A DNA stretch of 64,000 nt, from contig JACGCN010000020.1 in the NCBI GenBank assembly GCA_014905825.1, positions 124,001-188,000 of the forward strand, read 5' to 3'. This DNA is from Lyophyllum atratum. Its lineage: Eukaryota; Basidiomycota; Agaricomycetes; Agaricales; Lyophyllaceae. The position numbers and the translations under genes were made by a program. Every line of letters starts with the position of its first letter. The stretch's first letter is position 1. Positions 44,445 through 57,308 of this stretch are shown here, one piece after another. Below the pieces are notes generated by a model. It was not told where the DNA came from. It saw only the letters and a program-made list of their open reading frames with translations, and ran no database searches.

Positions 44445-47252
44445 ATGAACGTTCATAGGATGGCTGCGCAGTCGAGGAACATAGAGGACCAAAGCTGGAC
44501 GAGCGTCACCACGGAGCACCAGCCGGGTTCTCCATCTGCGACGGGATCCGTAGTTCTGCCCCAAGCCGAGTTGCTAAGCGTCGAAGAAAACACAACTAAC
44601 GCATCCTCTGCATCGTTCTCCATCGAATTTATGGACAAGCAGGTCGAAGCCTCGCCCGACCAGATTGCGCCGCACGCCACCATCGAGCTTGAGAGGAACG
44701 ACACCGGGCTTACGCTCGTCGAGAATGAGAAGCTGGAGATTGAGGCCCGGTTGGGAAGTGTACTGAGCGACCTTGCTTCTGTCGATGTGCGAAGTCAGGA
44801 GTTGGAGGACGAGAATCGTCAATACAAGCAGAGGATACAATCCATGGAAGCTTCCCTGCGATCACTCCAGGACGAAATGGGGGAAGCGAAGAGGGGTGAG
44901 CAACAGGCGAGGCGCGAAGCCGAAGATACTCTCCAAAGGATTAGCGTCCTCGAGGAGCAACGTAGGCAATCGGATATGATAAAGAGAGTAGAAGGAACCG
45001 GGGAAGTGGAACGGCGGGATTGGGAAGAAGCGCGTATACAACTGGAGGAGAGCGTGAAGCGGGGCAACGACTTAGAGGCTCGGAACGTGCGTCTACTAGA
45101 AGAACGCCAGGCTGGAGTGGAGGCGATAGAGGGGCTACGCGGTCTTAACGTGAAGGCCAACTCGTCAGTAGGAGCGGCGCTTGTCGAACTGGAGAACGAG
45201 CGACGGGATCGAGAAGAGGCAGAAAGACAACTTCAGGAGAGTACGAAGCGGAGCGAGGATTTGGTGGAGCGAAACAGGACTCTCACGGAAGAGCTTCGAG
45301 CGGTAGAGGAAGAACTGGACGGGCTCCGAGTTCTTGATAATGAGAGGTTAGAATCAGCACTCAGAGATCTTCAATTGGCGCAGCAGGATCAGGAAGGGGT
45401 ACAGAGACGATTGGAGGAGAGCACGAAGCGGGGCGATGATTTGGAAGCACGAAATAGACGTCTGGTGGCAGAACTTGAGGTGGTCGAGGAAGAGCTGGAA
45501 GGACTCCGAGGCCTCAACGCCAAGGTAAACGAAACTTTGGAATTGGCGCTTGCGAATCTCGAGACTGCGCAGCAGGCTCGGAATGAGGCACATAGAGAAA
45601 CAGACGAGATTGCGAAGCGGAACGCTGATTTGGAGCAACGAAACCTGGGGCTGCTGGTCGGCTGTGAGGCAGGAGAAGAAGAGATGAAAGGGCTTCGAAG
45701 GCTCATCAGAAAGACGCAGAATATGTTGGATATGGCGCTCGCAGATCTCGACACCGCGCAGCATGATCGGGACGAGGCACATAGACAATTGGACGTGAGC
45801 GCGAAACGGGGAGATGACTTGGAGGACCGAAACAGGCGTCTTCTAGGCGATTGTCAGGCAGGGGAAGATAGAATGAAAGGGCTTCGTACTCTCAACGGCA
45901 AGGCCCAAAATGCCTTGGATGTGGCCCTCGCAGAATTGAAGAAGGCGGAATGGGATAAGGGAGAGGTCCTAGAGCAACTTGACGAGATCCTGAAGGAAAG
46001 GGAGCACTGGGAGGAGCGAAATCGACGTCTTCTGGAAGAACGTGAGGCGGTGGAGGAAAAGGCAGAGGACCTGCGGAGGCACAATGTCAAGACAACTAGC
46101 GCGTTGGAGACTGCTCTAGGAGAATTGAAGGCGGCATCGCACCAAAAGTCGGAACTTTCGAACGCAGTCGCCCGGCAAGCACAGGAGTTGGCCAAGAAGG
46201 ACAAGGAGCTAGAGAAGCTTACGCGGTCGCAACCACAGATCGTGAAGTGGCCAAACCAGCGACAACTTCACACCCTCGAACGTCACAACAGAATGCTTGT
46301 TGATCAGCTCCGACGACAATCGGAACAACTACGTCAGAAGACACTCTCCGGACAGAATTCAACACCCCAAACACCGGAGCCATGGTCGAAAGGCGAAGTT
46401 TTTTTGGGAGGAATCGCAGGCATGGTGGAAAGGCTCAATTCGGAGGTTTTCCAGGCAGCCGCACATATCGCAGACTTCCTAGACTTTACGAGTCTGATAG
46501 ATCTGGATACGCAGGAAATTGAAGAGGTGGCCGAGCGAGCTACAGTAATGATAGGAAAGCCATTGGCGCTGGTCATGGAGGCGATCTCGACCCGGGACGC
46601 TGTGGACTTCAATTATCTCCCGGTGCAAATTGCGTTGCAGGCATGTTTTGTCAGCTGCTGCGCGAAGATCATTACGTCTTGGTGTCCGGGACACTGGGAA
46701 TATGGGGATTTCCTGGCCACAATTTACACGAGGATCGTCGGTATAGGTAAGCGATCAGCCAACGAGAAGGAAGGAAAGTTTCACATGGCTAACTTCTGTC
46801 ACATAGCTCCTCCAGATATTGCAGCGTCATGGCGAACACTTACTGAACGCCAGCTGAAAAAGCCGTCAGACAATAATCTCCAGACGGAAATGGAGGAATA
46901 TCTCCTTCGGAACGTTATCGATACGCTTGTCATCTCGGGATGGCGCAAGACTCAGGCGGAGGCGCGAGATTCACTTGCGAAATTTCGCGATAGGATTAGA
47001 CAAATCGCCAAATTAGGTCTTCGGTTGAATCTTGCCATGACGGACACCTGGCAAGTTATTGTCATCCATTCCAACGAGTCTTTCGATGCGAACAAAATGG
47101 AGGATGCATATGAAGGGGAGATCAATCGACGAGGAAATCGAGTGGTCTGTACAACCGACTTAGGCTTGAGAACAGGTGGAAGTATCGTCTCGAAACCGAA
47201 GGTGGTTGTTCGAGCGATGCTGACCGAAATGACTGGATATGATTCATTCTGA
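44445..47252 (+). CDS. Long coiled-coil protein with six 63-residue repeats
   Basis: The open frame is 935 codons. A consensus 60-bp intron at 46747-46806 (gtaagc...catag) is a multiple of three; removing it gives a more natural VGIAPPDIAASW and 915 residues. Residues ~120-575 are a long coiled coil. From 45042 to 46166 it consists of six units, five of 63 residues and one of 60, each of the form L-E-E-S-x-KRGDDLE-RNRRLL-E...GLR-LN-K...AL-L..A...R-E-A-H-R. Sixty-three residues is exactly nine heptads. The C-terminal 300 residues (GGIAGMVERLNSEVFQAAAHIADFLDF onward) form a globular domain of a type common in agaricomycetes with no assigned function. The ATG at 44445 is followed by a second at 44460. 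Not a myosin or known filament. Confidence 0.8.
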   Translation: MNVHRMAAQSRNIEDQSWTSVTTEHQPGSPSATGSVVLPQAELLSVEENTTNASSASFSIEFMDKQVEASPDQIAPHATIELERNDTGLTLVENEKLEIEARLGSVLSDLASVDVRSQELEDENRQYKQRIQSMEASLRSLQDEMGEAKRGEQQARREAEDTLQRISVLEEQRRQSDMIKRVEGTGEVERRDWEEARIQLEESVKRGNDLEARNVRLLEERQAGVEAIEGLRGLNVKANSSVGAALVELENERRDREEAERQLQESTKRSEDLVERNRTLTEELRAVEEELDGLRVLDNERLESALRDLQLAQQDQEGVQRRLEESTKRGDDLEARNRRLVAELEVVEEELEGLRGLNAKVNETLELALANLETAQQARNEAHRETDEIAKRNADLEQRNLGLLVGCEAGEEEMKGLRRLIRKTQNMLDMALADLDTAQHDRDEAHRQLDVSAKRGDDLEDRNRRLLGDCQAGEDRMKGLRTLNGKAQNALDVALAELKKAEWDKGEVLEQLDEILKEREHWEERNRRLLEEREAVEEKAEDLRRHNVKTTSALETALGELKAASHQKSELSNAVARQAQELAKKDKELEKLTRSQPQIVKWPNQRQLHTLERHNRMLVDQLRRQSEQLRQKTLSGQNSTPQTPEPWSKGEVFLGGIAGMVERLNSEVFQAAAHIADFLDFTSLIDLDTQEIEEVAERATVMIGKPLALVMEAISTRDAVDFNYLPVQIALQACFVSCCAKIITSWCPGHWEYGDFLATIYTRIVGIGKRSANEKEGKFHMANFCHIAPPDIAASWRTLTERQLKKPSDNNLQTEMEEYLLRNVIDTLVISGWRKTQAEARDSLAKFRDRIRQIAKLGLRLNLAMTDTWQVIVIHSNESFDANKMEDAYEGEINRRGNRVVCTTDLGLRTGGSIVSKPKVVVRAMLTEMTGYDSF

Positions 47253-47507
47253 CATCTTAAATAGACTGTGTACGACGCTAGCCGTCTTACCCGCATATTA
47301 CGATTTATGGCCAGATTGACGCCCGGTCATGGGTGGCCTGACGGACGGCGGTGACCAGAAGATCAGCAACCTGGCACGACGAACATCGTGTTCAGGAGAT
47401 TCTCTCTAAAAGTGTTACTCTATTTACTTGGCACTCAGTGCAGTGACAACCAAGGGCAACTGATGTGTCTCACCCCTTCTGCCGTAATAAATGCAGGAGA
47501 TGATATG

Positions 47508-49426
47508 CTAGCTGTCTCCCAGAAAATACCATCGTCCCTTCGCAGAAATATTAGATTCGAATCGACGAGCAGACCAGGGACGGAGTTTCCGGGTGTAGGA
47601 ACGCGTAGAGCGTTCGCCCTGTTCGCTAACACTTATTTCGTGGACTCGCAATCTGCGCAGCGTGCCCTGCACCCCAGGTACCACATGGTATGTCCCAAGC
47701 TGCTTCAGAAGGGAGTCAATCTCGTCGCGAATCGTGAACCATTCCAAACTAGGGTTCCGCTTTGCGATTCGCAAAGCACCATTGCCCATATGGTCATTGG
47801 AGAATGCCTGCTCCTCGTGCTCTGGGCGATAGGCTGTGCACATACGAGTGATAATGAAAGAGCGTAACTTCACAGTGAGACGAAGGGAAATAGAGAAGTC
47901 CTTCTGAACACGTGAAAATGATTCAACATTAGTGGCTCCTTCGATGGGAGATGCACTGCTTACAAGAGATATTGGGATGTCTGAGGTCACTTCTATGTGT
48001 GTAAGCTGAGAACAGACAGCGACAAGGCCTTCGTAAAACCTGAAACAGTCTCCCCTGCTCCTGACAAGCAATTGGGAGCTAATCTTGACACCCACCGCTG
48101 CGACGGTTGGATAAGCCCTGAGTAGTGACTGAAGCGACTCGATGATGACTGGCGACGGAGTATACCATGTGGCCAAATCAATGCCCTCCAAAGCCGGAAG
48201 CTCAGAGGTCGACGACTGCAATCGTTCCGCTTGACCGGCGAATGTACGGAGGCGCGACAGGGGCGGTAATTGCGAAACTGTCCGTGAAAATATATCTGGC
48301 ACTCTCACACTTTCAAGCGTAGGGTGTGCTGAAAGAAATGATGCCAAATCGACTTCATCATCCGAGAGCGGCCACCCCGGCAGAGAAGTCAAAGTCATTG
48401 ACTTCAGATAACGCCATCTCGCCGAAAAGACCCTCTGTATGTTCCAGATACGGTATAGCCAGCCAGTGGAAAGAAAGGAGAGATGAAGCAAATCGGGGCT
48501 ATTGCATGAGAGCATCCGCCAAAGGCCTTCCGGTAGATCTATGACACCAGGAGAAATTTCTAAAGAAGATATAAATTCCACTGAGCGTCGAAGAGTCAAA
48601 CGACATACTCAAACCCGAAGGTGTTATATCCAAAGAAAATGAGGTCAGATTGCGGAACTCGAACAACTGGATCTTATCCTCAACATCTGAACATGGCCGC
48701 TAGAGTAGCATGAAATCATTACCTGACTGTCGGCCTTCATGATATACGTATTAACACCGACCATGGTCGAAATGTTCTTCAGCTGTGGACAGCTACAACC
48801 CTCTTAGTAATCGACCTTTACTCGACTCGAATCTGAGGGAGGCTGCTCACCAAGTTCGCAAGGCTAACCAGAGTTTGTCGTCTGGGGCGTCCCTACCCGC
48901 CCAGTCAAAGGATTGTAAAGAGGAGAACCTTCCAGTTAACGCAAGGTCATGAAGCTGCAGAGCGAACTTTGTCTCGTCCAGAACATCAGATTTGCAACCT
49001 GTCTCGGCTGCGATCCACGAAGGATGCACGGCGAAGTTGCTAATAAACGGGATGTTTGGATTCGACATGAGAATCTTCACTATTGATCGACAATGATCGG
49101 GTGATCTCATAGTAATCGACTCATAGAGTGGTCGCAGCATAACATGATACATGTATTTTGACTATCAGACGCAGTGAATATTAATCTGAGATGTAGGCGG
49201 CCGTGAATGAGCTCACGGTTTGAGAGAGATATAGGACATCCGATGTTGATAGATGTTCAACTATCGCCAGCAAGATGTCATCAGGGAGACCTCTATCCAG
49301 AAAGAGTTTTCTGTTTCGTCGGAGATGCATATCCTGCCCAGAGAGGCTGCTTTCTTGAGTTCTGGAAGTCGGTAAGCCTGCGTCTGAGCCAGTGGCTTTT
49401 GTGCGACCGGATGAAAATGTCCTCAT
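47508..49426 (-). CDS. F-box/LRR-like protein (paralog B)
   Basis: Minus-strand gene with an N-terminal basic stretch, an F-box-like segment (GLPDDILLAIVEHLSTSDVLYLSQ), then MLRPLYESITMRSPDHCRSIVKIL and DWAGRDAPDDKLWLALRTW. A long last exon (47508-48599) holds degenerate leucine-rich segments such as SAHPTLESVRVP, LPPLSRLRTF and ELPALEGIDLATW. It is homologous throughout to the gene at 4916-6791; shared anchors are the LRPLYE block, ARWRYLK/ARWPHLK, and FTIRD near the C-terminus. It probably acts as an SCF substrate adaptor. Exons between 48600 and 48850 are short and their edges are not certain. Confidence 0.75.
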
Positions 49427-49967
49427 GGACTGTTGCTATTCAAGACACCGACGCCTTCCGGTTTTCTGTGTAATGCGTTGGCACTGGAAACTGGAGAGTT
49501 GACAGAAGTAGCGCTATTAGTATATAGGCGATGTGGAACCTGGAATTCTGGATGTTCGTGGTGGTCAGCAGTGGCAACGACGAGCCTTCTTACGTAATGA
49601 CACACGATGCTGATCGATGATCACTACTCTGACCCGAGCTCCAGCTCTAAGCTTGTACTGACTCCAAACTGACTCCTGCATGCACAGTAGGCAGCTGCTG
49701 AACTAGATGGTCGTGGCCATAAAATCGTCATGTTTTGTCTATCAAAAAGAAACAAAATCTCGCCCATGATCGATGAGTAAACTAACAGATCCATTCCTAG
49801 CGCCTGGTATCTCTGTGAACAGGCGCTCTATCCGTTAGTACCCTCAGTAGGCGGACGGTGAATGAGTAGAAGTGCAAACAATCGGACTATGGTGGTCTGG
49901 GGCAGGTCTTTTCTATTCTGGACGTGGCTCAATGTTTAGTGACACCGTGCGAGGTCCTTTTTGTCAG
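49427..49967. other. Region between F-box gene B and the tRNA
   Basis: Upstream flank of F-box gene B. No recognisable gene. Confidence 0.4.
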
Positions 49968-50047
49968 GCATTGGTAGTGTAGCGGTTATCATTGGGTCTT
50001 CCCACTGGGAATTTGGCCTAGACCCGGGTTCGACTCCCGGCCAATGC
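49968..50047 (+). tRNA. tRNA-Gly (anticodon CCC) with 9-nt intron
   Basis: The acceptor stem GCATTGG pairs with CCAATGC, and A at 50048 is the discriminator. The D arm is GTGT-AGCGGTTA-TCAT, like yeast tRNA-Gly. The anticodon stem GGGTC (50,000 minus 6 to 2) pairs with GGCCT through two wobble pairs, and the loop reads TT-CCC-A. The anticodon CCC is at 50001-50003. An intron of about 9 nt (CTGGGAATT) follows position 37, the canonical site. The T arm is CCGGG-TTCGACT-CCCGG. A box and B box (GGTTCGACTCC) are present. Confidence 0.88.
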
Positions 50048-50048
50048 A

Positions 50049-51336
50049 GACGTAATCGCGCATCTCCTTTTTTGTTGCATTCGATTTTTGTGGGCAAAAC
50101 TGGCCGACAGGCTCCTGGATTCGACTTGTAAGTTCTAACTTCTCGCCGACGCAACCTTTCAAGCTCAAGGCTTCAACTCCTTTCCTCGTCTTCAAGTTAT
50201 CTTTGCTAAACCTCTGCGGAACACCACGTATATTAGGCTCGTGACCAACCGCTTCGAACTCCGCTGAGCGCTGTGTGCGAAGCGGCTGGGAGAAACTAAT
50301 CACTTTTAACCGTGTCACGCCATGTAACGTTGGACTTAGCCAAATTTCTATCGACGTACTCATTTCACACAACCCATCAACATCGTTTCTCCTCCAGTCT
50401 CCCTCGTTGCGCCTCCTGAACTACTTGGCAATAGCATGGGTTCTCCTGTCAAATTTCTTTCTGCATAACTACATCGAAATGTTGTCTTTGCTCCCTACCG
50501 GCGCGTTCAGCATGGAACTTGGATTTGATCACTGTGCCTGTCTGCTAGCGCTTCACCACTAGGGCACTGGTAGGCCACGCAAGTAATATTGGTGCCTCTG
50601 CTGCAATACATCGTATATTTCAAGTATCTGCCCGACTCGCCTTTGTTTGGGCCGTAAATCTCGAAGGTCATCCTGGTTGTAACGAGAGGCAACGGTGCAT
50701 CCTGTGAATCATATTTCTTGCGGCACTTACCGACAACTTTTAGCAGATCCCGAGAGTCGTCGTGCCTTGTCGAGACGGCCGGATGGTGACCGGACTTGTT
50801 AGAAGTTTCGATGCGACAGCTAATCGATGCTTGGAGAGTCATTTTCTATTTCTTCTTCTTTTCTCGCTAAGTCTATGTTCTGGATGTATTAATGTCATGT
50901 CCAATGTCATTTCGTAGAGAATGACCGGTTTTAGAGGTGTTGAAGTCAAAATTTCAGTTGTTGACGAGGCTGCATGTCGAATTTTTTCCAAGTCCAAGTC
51001 ACGCTTGGGGGGACACGGCTAAAAGTGAACAGTTTCTCCCAGTCCCTACGCAGGGTGTCTTTCCGTTGTCTTTGCTTGTGGTGTAAATAGAGACACACTG
51101 CGTTCGGACTGGTAGCGAGTCTACACGTATATATACTTCTATAACATAAGTATTCTACATCATACACACTGATTCTGGTGATGAAGACAGGCCTAGGTGC
51201 AGATTAGGCCGCCCCATGTAGCTTCTTCGTCTGAGCGACCATGCTCTTCGTCTCCGCCGATCTCGGCGTCATAACACAAGGGAAAGGCATGGGATGACTG
51301 AAGACTCACAATCAGAACTCCTGAACCAAAGGAAAG
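50049..51336. other. Intergenic region after the tRNA, with one possible small ORF
   Basis: No recognised family. A 111-codon minus-strand frame (50507-50842, MTLQASISCRIETSNKSG...) has a fair start context and six Cys, and could be a small uncharacterised gene, but nothing else supports it. Confidence 0.35.
50068..50073 (+). terminator. RNA polymerase III terminator of tRNA-Gly
   Basis: A run of six T about 20 bp after the tRNA 3' end, the normal Pol III stop signal. Confidence 0.7.
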
Positions 51337-51780
51337 CTAAAGGAAAAGACTAGAGCCGGAAGCGAACGCGAGCTTGCCATCCATGAGCTCGTGCACGACG
51401 ATGTTACGCGGACGGTCAGAGTAGATTGCAGAACGACGATCCAAGAGGTCAGCCGCAACTTTGTGGGTGCCCAGGATCACGGCACTGTGCCCTACGATCT
51501 TGAACACGATGGGCCCTACGGAGTATAAGGTCGCGTGAGGTTCCCATAGGAGAACGGGTAGGCTCGTGTATGACTGACCGTATTTCTTGTTCCACTCGGC
51601 GAAGGTAAGCCAAGGGTTGCTGTTCCACAGGTCGAGGACGCTGCCTAAAATGGGAAGCCCCTTAGGGCTTGGAGGGAGTTTTCCTTTGGCAGGAGGAGAC
51701 TTGGAACGCCACGCGAAGAGCGCCACTGCTACCAACAAGAAAGACCGATAGTCCCCCACGACGTATAATCAACGCCAACG
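51337..51780 (-). pseudogene. Cytochrome P450 N-terminal remnant
   Basis: Only the first ~120 residues of a P450 remain: a hydrophobic anchor (YRSFLLVAVALFAW), the hinge LPPSPKGLPILGS, and FAEWNKKYG. A normal intron (gtcagtc...ccgtag) joins to GPIVFKIVGHSAVILGTHKVA and DLLDRRSAIYSDRP. The frame then stops after LMDGKLAFASG at about 51350. The I-helix, ExxR and heme loop are absent from the region. The 5' end is also damaged: the frame before the anchor contains a TGA. It belongs to a different subfamily from the complete P450 at 2330-4436. Confidence 0.8.
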
Positions 51781-51853
51781 CTGCGTATGTTCGTACGAAG
51801 GGTGTCTTAGAACGACGCAAGATGTACATGATTTCGTTGAACTGCTCAGGCAT

Positions 51854-53532
<1,679 letters not shown>

Positions 53533-54088
53533 TCCGTATCTCACGACGGCTGCTGCTCTGGGCGTTTTTGGCGAGAGTTACAGACGGGGTACGTCGGGGA
53601 ATCACCTACTCTACGCATCCATGTACTCCTTCGACACCTCTTCATTTATGCATCATACATAAAGCATACGATCTCACCAACGGGGTTTTTTTGAGCTGTG
53701 TCGCCTGGATGTGCCGCTCCTCATCAGCCTGCTGAGATTTCGACCGACACGTTGCTTCATATTGTGGGGAAGGCAGCCTGTGGCTCATGAAGGTCTGCTG
53801 AGATTCCGACAGCCTGCTTTATATTGCTGTGAAGACAGCTGGCAAGGCGCATTATTTTCCAGCTTTGGTCATTGAAACTGTCGGTGATGTATTCGCACAA
53901 CATTTCCAACGCTACGTGGGTATCGCAGCCTGCAGGTGTACGCAGTACCGTAAGGAATATGCACTAATGGCGGCCTTGCCGAAGCTAAGTATCACGGCGC
54001 CTACCTTGACAGGCTGTGTCAGCGCTGTGTACACGGTCCTTGTCCCTGTCACCGCAATGTTCACCCACTTTCCCTGCAGGTCATCTTC
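53533..54088. other. Region between the ubiquitin-L40 and NACHT genes
   Basis: An imperfect ~60-bp direct repeat (CTGCTGAGATT...CATATTG...GAAG-CAGC) lies at about 53729-53845. A plus-strand frame at 53829-54146 overlaps the NACHT start in another frame. An unrecognised 5' exon of the NACHT gene here cannot be excluded. Confidence 0.4.
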
Positions 54089-56916
54089 ATGGCCTTTGCG
54101 CATGCCCAGAATACGGTCGTCTATGATTCCACGTTTACGCACGTAGGCGGGGATTCCAACACGTACAATTTTAGCGGCTCTGAACCAGGCAAGCTTCAAC
54201 GCCGTTCTTCAGTCTTTTCCACTAACAGGCTCACGGAGCATATAGGCATCGTAGAGTTACTCAAGGTGATCTCTCCTGGTGCTGCATATAATTCGCAGGA
54301 GCGCGAACCGCCAGCAAGATGTCATCCCGGTACTTGGAAGGACGTGCTGGAAAAAATGATGGTCTGGGTTGGTGAAGCTAAGCGAGACTGGAGAAACGGA
54401 GTACTTTGGCTGCATGGCCCTGTTGGTGCTGGCAAGTCAGCAATTGCTCAAACTATTTGCGAACGCTGTGCCGAGCAGAGACACCTCGCAGCGAGTTTTT
54501 TCTTCTCCCAAGGCCGGGCTGGTCGCGACACTAACGCTCGTCTCATCACGACGATCGCCTTCCACCTCGCAAGGTCTATCCCAGGTCTTTGGATCAAAGT
54601 CAAAAGCGTTATTGAGAGCGATCCGATGGTCATCCATAGCTCGACGGATACACAGACACAGAAGTTGATCATCGAGACGTTTCGATCAATTGATACACCA
54701 AGCTCACCGTCAGTTGTGGTCATCGACGGCTTGGACGAATGTGATGGGAATGACGCGCAGATACGGATCCTTGTCCAGATCCTCGAGATCGTCAGGAAAA
54801 CTTTCGTCCCCCTTCGTTTCATCATTCTGAGCCGACCAGAGCCACATATCCAGCACTCGTTCAGAAGCACCAGCCTTCGGGATTTCACATCATCGATCTC
54901 CCTCTACGGGGAGCACAAGTCCCTTGAGGATGTCCGTACCTATCTTGTGACGGAATTCGAGAGGATATACTCTTCTGAGCGGCATTCGGCGATATTCGAG
55001 ACCGTCCCCCTCCCTTTCCCCTCTAAAAATGAACTCGATTTGCTGGTGAAACGTTCAGATGGTTATTTCATCTACGCTTCTACCATTATCCGATATGTGG
55101 ATGAAGAGTACTATTCGCCAATTGAGCGGCTGGACACTGTACTCAAAGCGTCATCCTCAAGTTTGGAATCGGGTCCATTCGATGAGCTGGATATCCTGTA
55201 CAGAAAAGTTCTTTCAAGCTCATGCCGCAACCTGGATCTTCTCAAGAGAATCGTTGGGTATATTTTGGCGGGCCCCAAGCCACTCAATACAGGCGGAGCT
55301 ATCACGGAGATCCTGCGTCTCAAGCCTGGCCAGCTCTCACTGACCTTGCGAGGCTTGCATTCCATCCTTTGTTACGAATCCCCTTTGGACGAAATATTGG
55401 TATTCCATACCTCGTTCAGCGATTTTGTCTTCGACCCTCGCCGCGCAGGGATATTCCACGTTGATCCACAAACCAATTGCACCTTGATTTTCCGTGACTG
55501 CTGGGATTGCGTGAAAACATGGAGTAGATCACGAACAATGCATGCACTTGGCACCGCTATCATCGTTTATCTCCGGGCTTGTCTGTGTCAAAGAGGAACG
55601 TACCAAGTGCAAGATGATATCGTTCAAGAAATAACCTCCACGGACATATATTTCTGGAAGCCTCATTTTGGTGCAGCGGAGGATAAGCCGGTATCAAAGG
55701 ACACAAGAGTAATGACCTGGTTGACCGAAACAGTCAAGTTTTTTGAAGTACGTCACCAGAATTTAATGGACGACCATTGACATCGACTATATTAGGACCT
55801 TGACACCCCACACGTAGATCTTATCGGACACTTTTCTGCTTTACACGAGATTGGCCTGAGATCTAACCTCGCGTGGAATTCCGCCTTCGAGAACGGCGTC
55901 GAAGAGAACAAGAGAATTACTAACGAGTTTAAGATTAGAACGAGTTTCTTCGATCAGGCCTATGGCGGGTGGCACCCCTCGCGTGGGTCTCAAGAACTTG
56001 AAGACCTCCCCTTCAAATCCGAACGAGCCGAAACCATCGGTTATCTTTCCCAGGTACATGGTCATGTTGCAATGCAATGCATCAGAGTTCTTCCACTCTC
56101 TCCATACGTGTCAGTAAACCGAAAGTCGCTTGGTAGTGGAACACTCCGGTTTGAATCACCTTCTACTTCTCGAGAAAGATTTAGTAATGATACATTGTTT
56201 TTAGGCCAGACGTGTATGGGTATTCGAGATTATTCTGGGCAGGTCATCTCTGTCGTGCACCTCCAGGTCATGCGGAGCTTCTTTATGAACTTCAACACAT
56301 CGAAGGCCAGTTTTTTCATACGGATAACGTCTCCGATGATGATCATCCAGGGACCATCGAGCCTCTTATTATTCATGAGAGAAGCAGGGTACCTGACGAA
56401 ACCCGCACCACACACTTGCGGCGGTCAGTTTTGAGCACGAAAATCCTCCATCCGGAAACATTATTCATAATTCATCTTTTAGTATAAGAGACCCAGGCTC
56501 GTGGGTCCTTGGAGTGCTGGATGCGTTCGACCGCAGTGGTTGGCATGAGGATCCATTACAGGTCCCTATCTATTTGCCCAGGGTTAACGGCCGGAGAAGC
56601 GATTTTGTCAATGCAAAACTGGTTGTGCATTGGCTCAAGGTAAGTGTCAAAAGTTATCAACCGTCGACATGAGGTGACCTCTCCTGTCTAGAAAATGTCA
56701 GCCCCACCGGACGACCTCTTATTATGTTGGGAAAGGCACTGCGAAGAGTGTCGAAAGGCGTTGGATCTCGACGGTGATACATACGATTTTGTGGTGCATG
56801 ATGATGTAAAAACCTCGCGATCACTCCGAGTCAGTAGGATCGCAACTACAATTCTCACTCTACTTGTAGTTCTTGTCGCGCATTATATACTTATTATATA
56901 TCCTGAACTTTGGTAG
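54089..56916 (+). CDS. NACHT NTPase (NLR-like) with C-terminal membrane segment
   Basis: Exons 54089-55747, 55796-56053, 56126-56148 (23 nt), 56205-56423, 56483-56639 and 56692-56916 splice in phase to 846 residues. The N-terminus FTHVGGDSNTYNFSG is the short motif seen before NACHT domains in agaricomycetes. Walker A is GPVGAGKSAIAQT (about residue 112) and Walker B VVVIDGLDECDG (about 210); FIILSRPEPHI is the sensor strand. Fungal NACHT proteins (NLR-like STAND ATPases) act in heterokaryon incompatibility and cell death. No WD40, ankyrin or TPR repeats follow. Instead the C-terminus is an unrecognised globular part (SRLFWAGHLCRAPPGHAELL, WVLGVLDAFDRSGWHED) ending in a hydrophobic helix (IATTILTLLVVLVAHYILII) just before the stop. 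The 5' end could extend upstream. Confidence 0.82.
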
Positions 56917-57308
56917 TCTTCTCTCTTTCCGGTTCCACTTCAAGTTTTGGGAGCTTGGATTCTCGGAACTTGAACGTCCTGTGAGCCATCTAGCGACATG
57001 TATAAGACTCACATCCCAAAAAGAAACGTTCCGACCCTCATTCCATATTTCTAACGAGGTGATACCACTGAACTTGTAAGCACGCATCAATGGGCAGAGG
57101 AGATTTCATCATGCCAGTTGACAGTGTCTTCTGGTTGCCTGTAGAACTTGCGAGCCGGACCAACAGATTTCATCGCAGAGTCCGGGATCATTGAAGTATG
57201 CATGCGTCCTACTATAAAATTCCTGGATTTGATTGATAGATAAAGTCCGAGAGCTCTCGAATAGATGTCGTCTCCAACCCAATCGAAAGGTGATCGACAC
57301 ATTTCGAT
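56917..57308. other. Convergent intergenic region
   Basis: Between the 3' ends of the NACHT gene and the membrane-protein gene. No supported gene. Confidence 0.4.

Noticed and set aside
49968..50047. Anticodon TCC for the tRNA.
   Set aside because: It would put C at position 37 and leave the anticodon stem mispaired; CCC with A37 and a short intron folds fully.
51662..51853. A complete start exon for the P450 remnant (MPEQFNEIMYILRRSK...).
   Set aside because: It is out of frame with the P450 anchor segment, and no intron consensus joins them.
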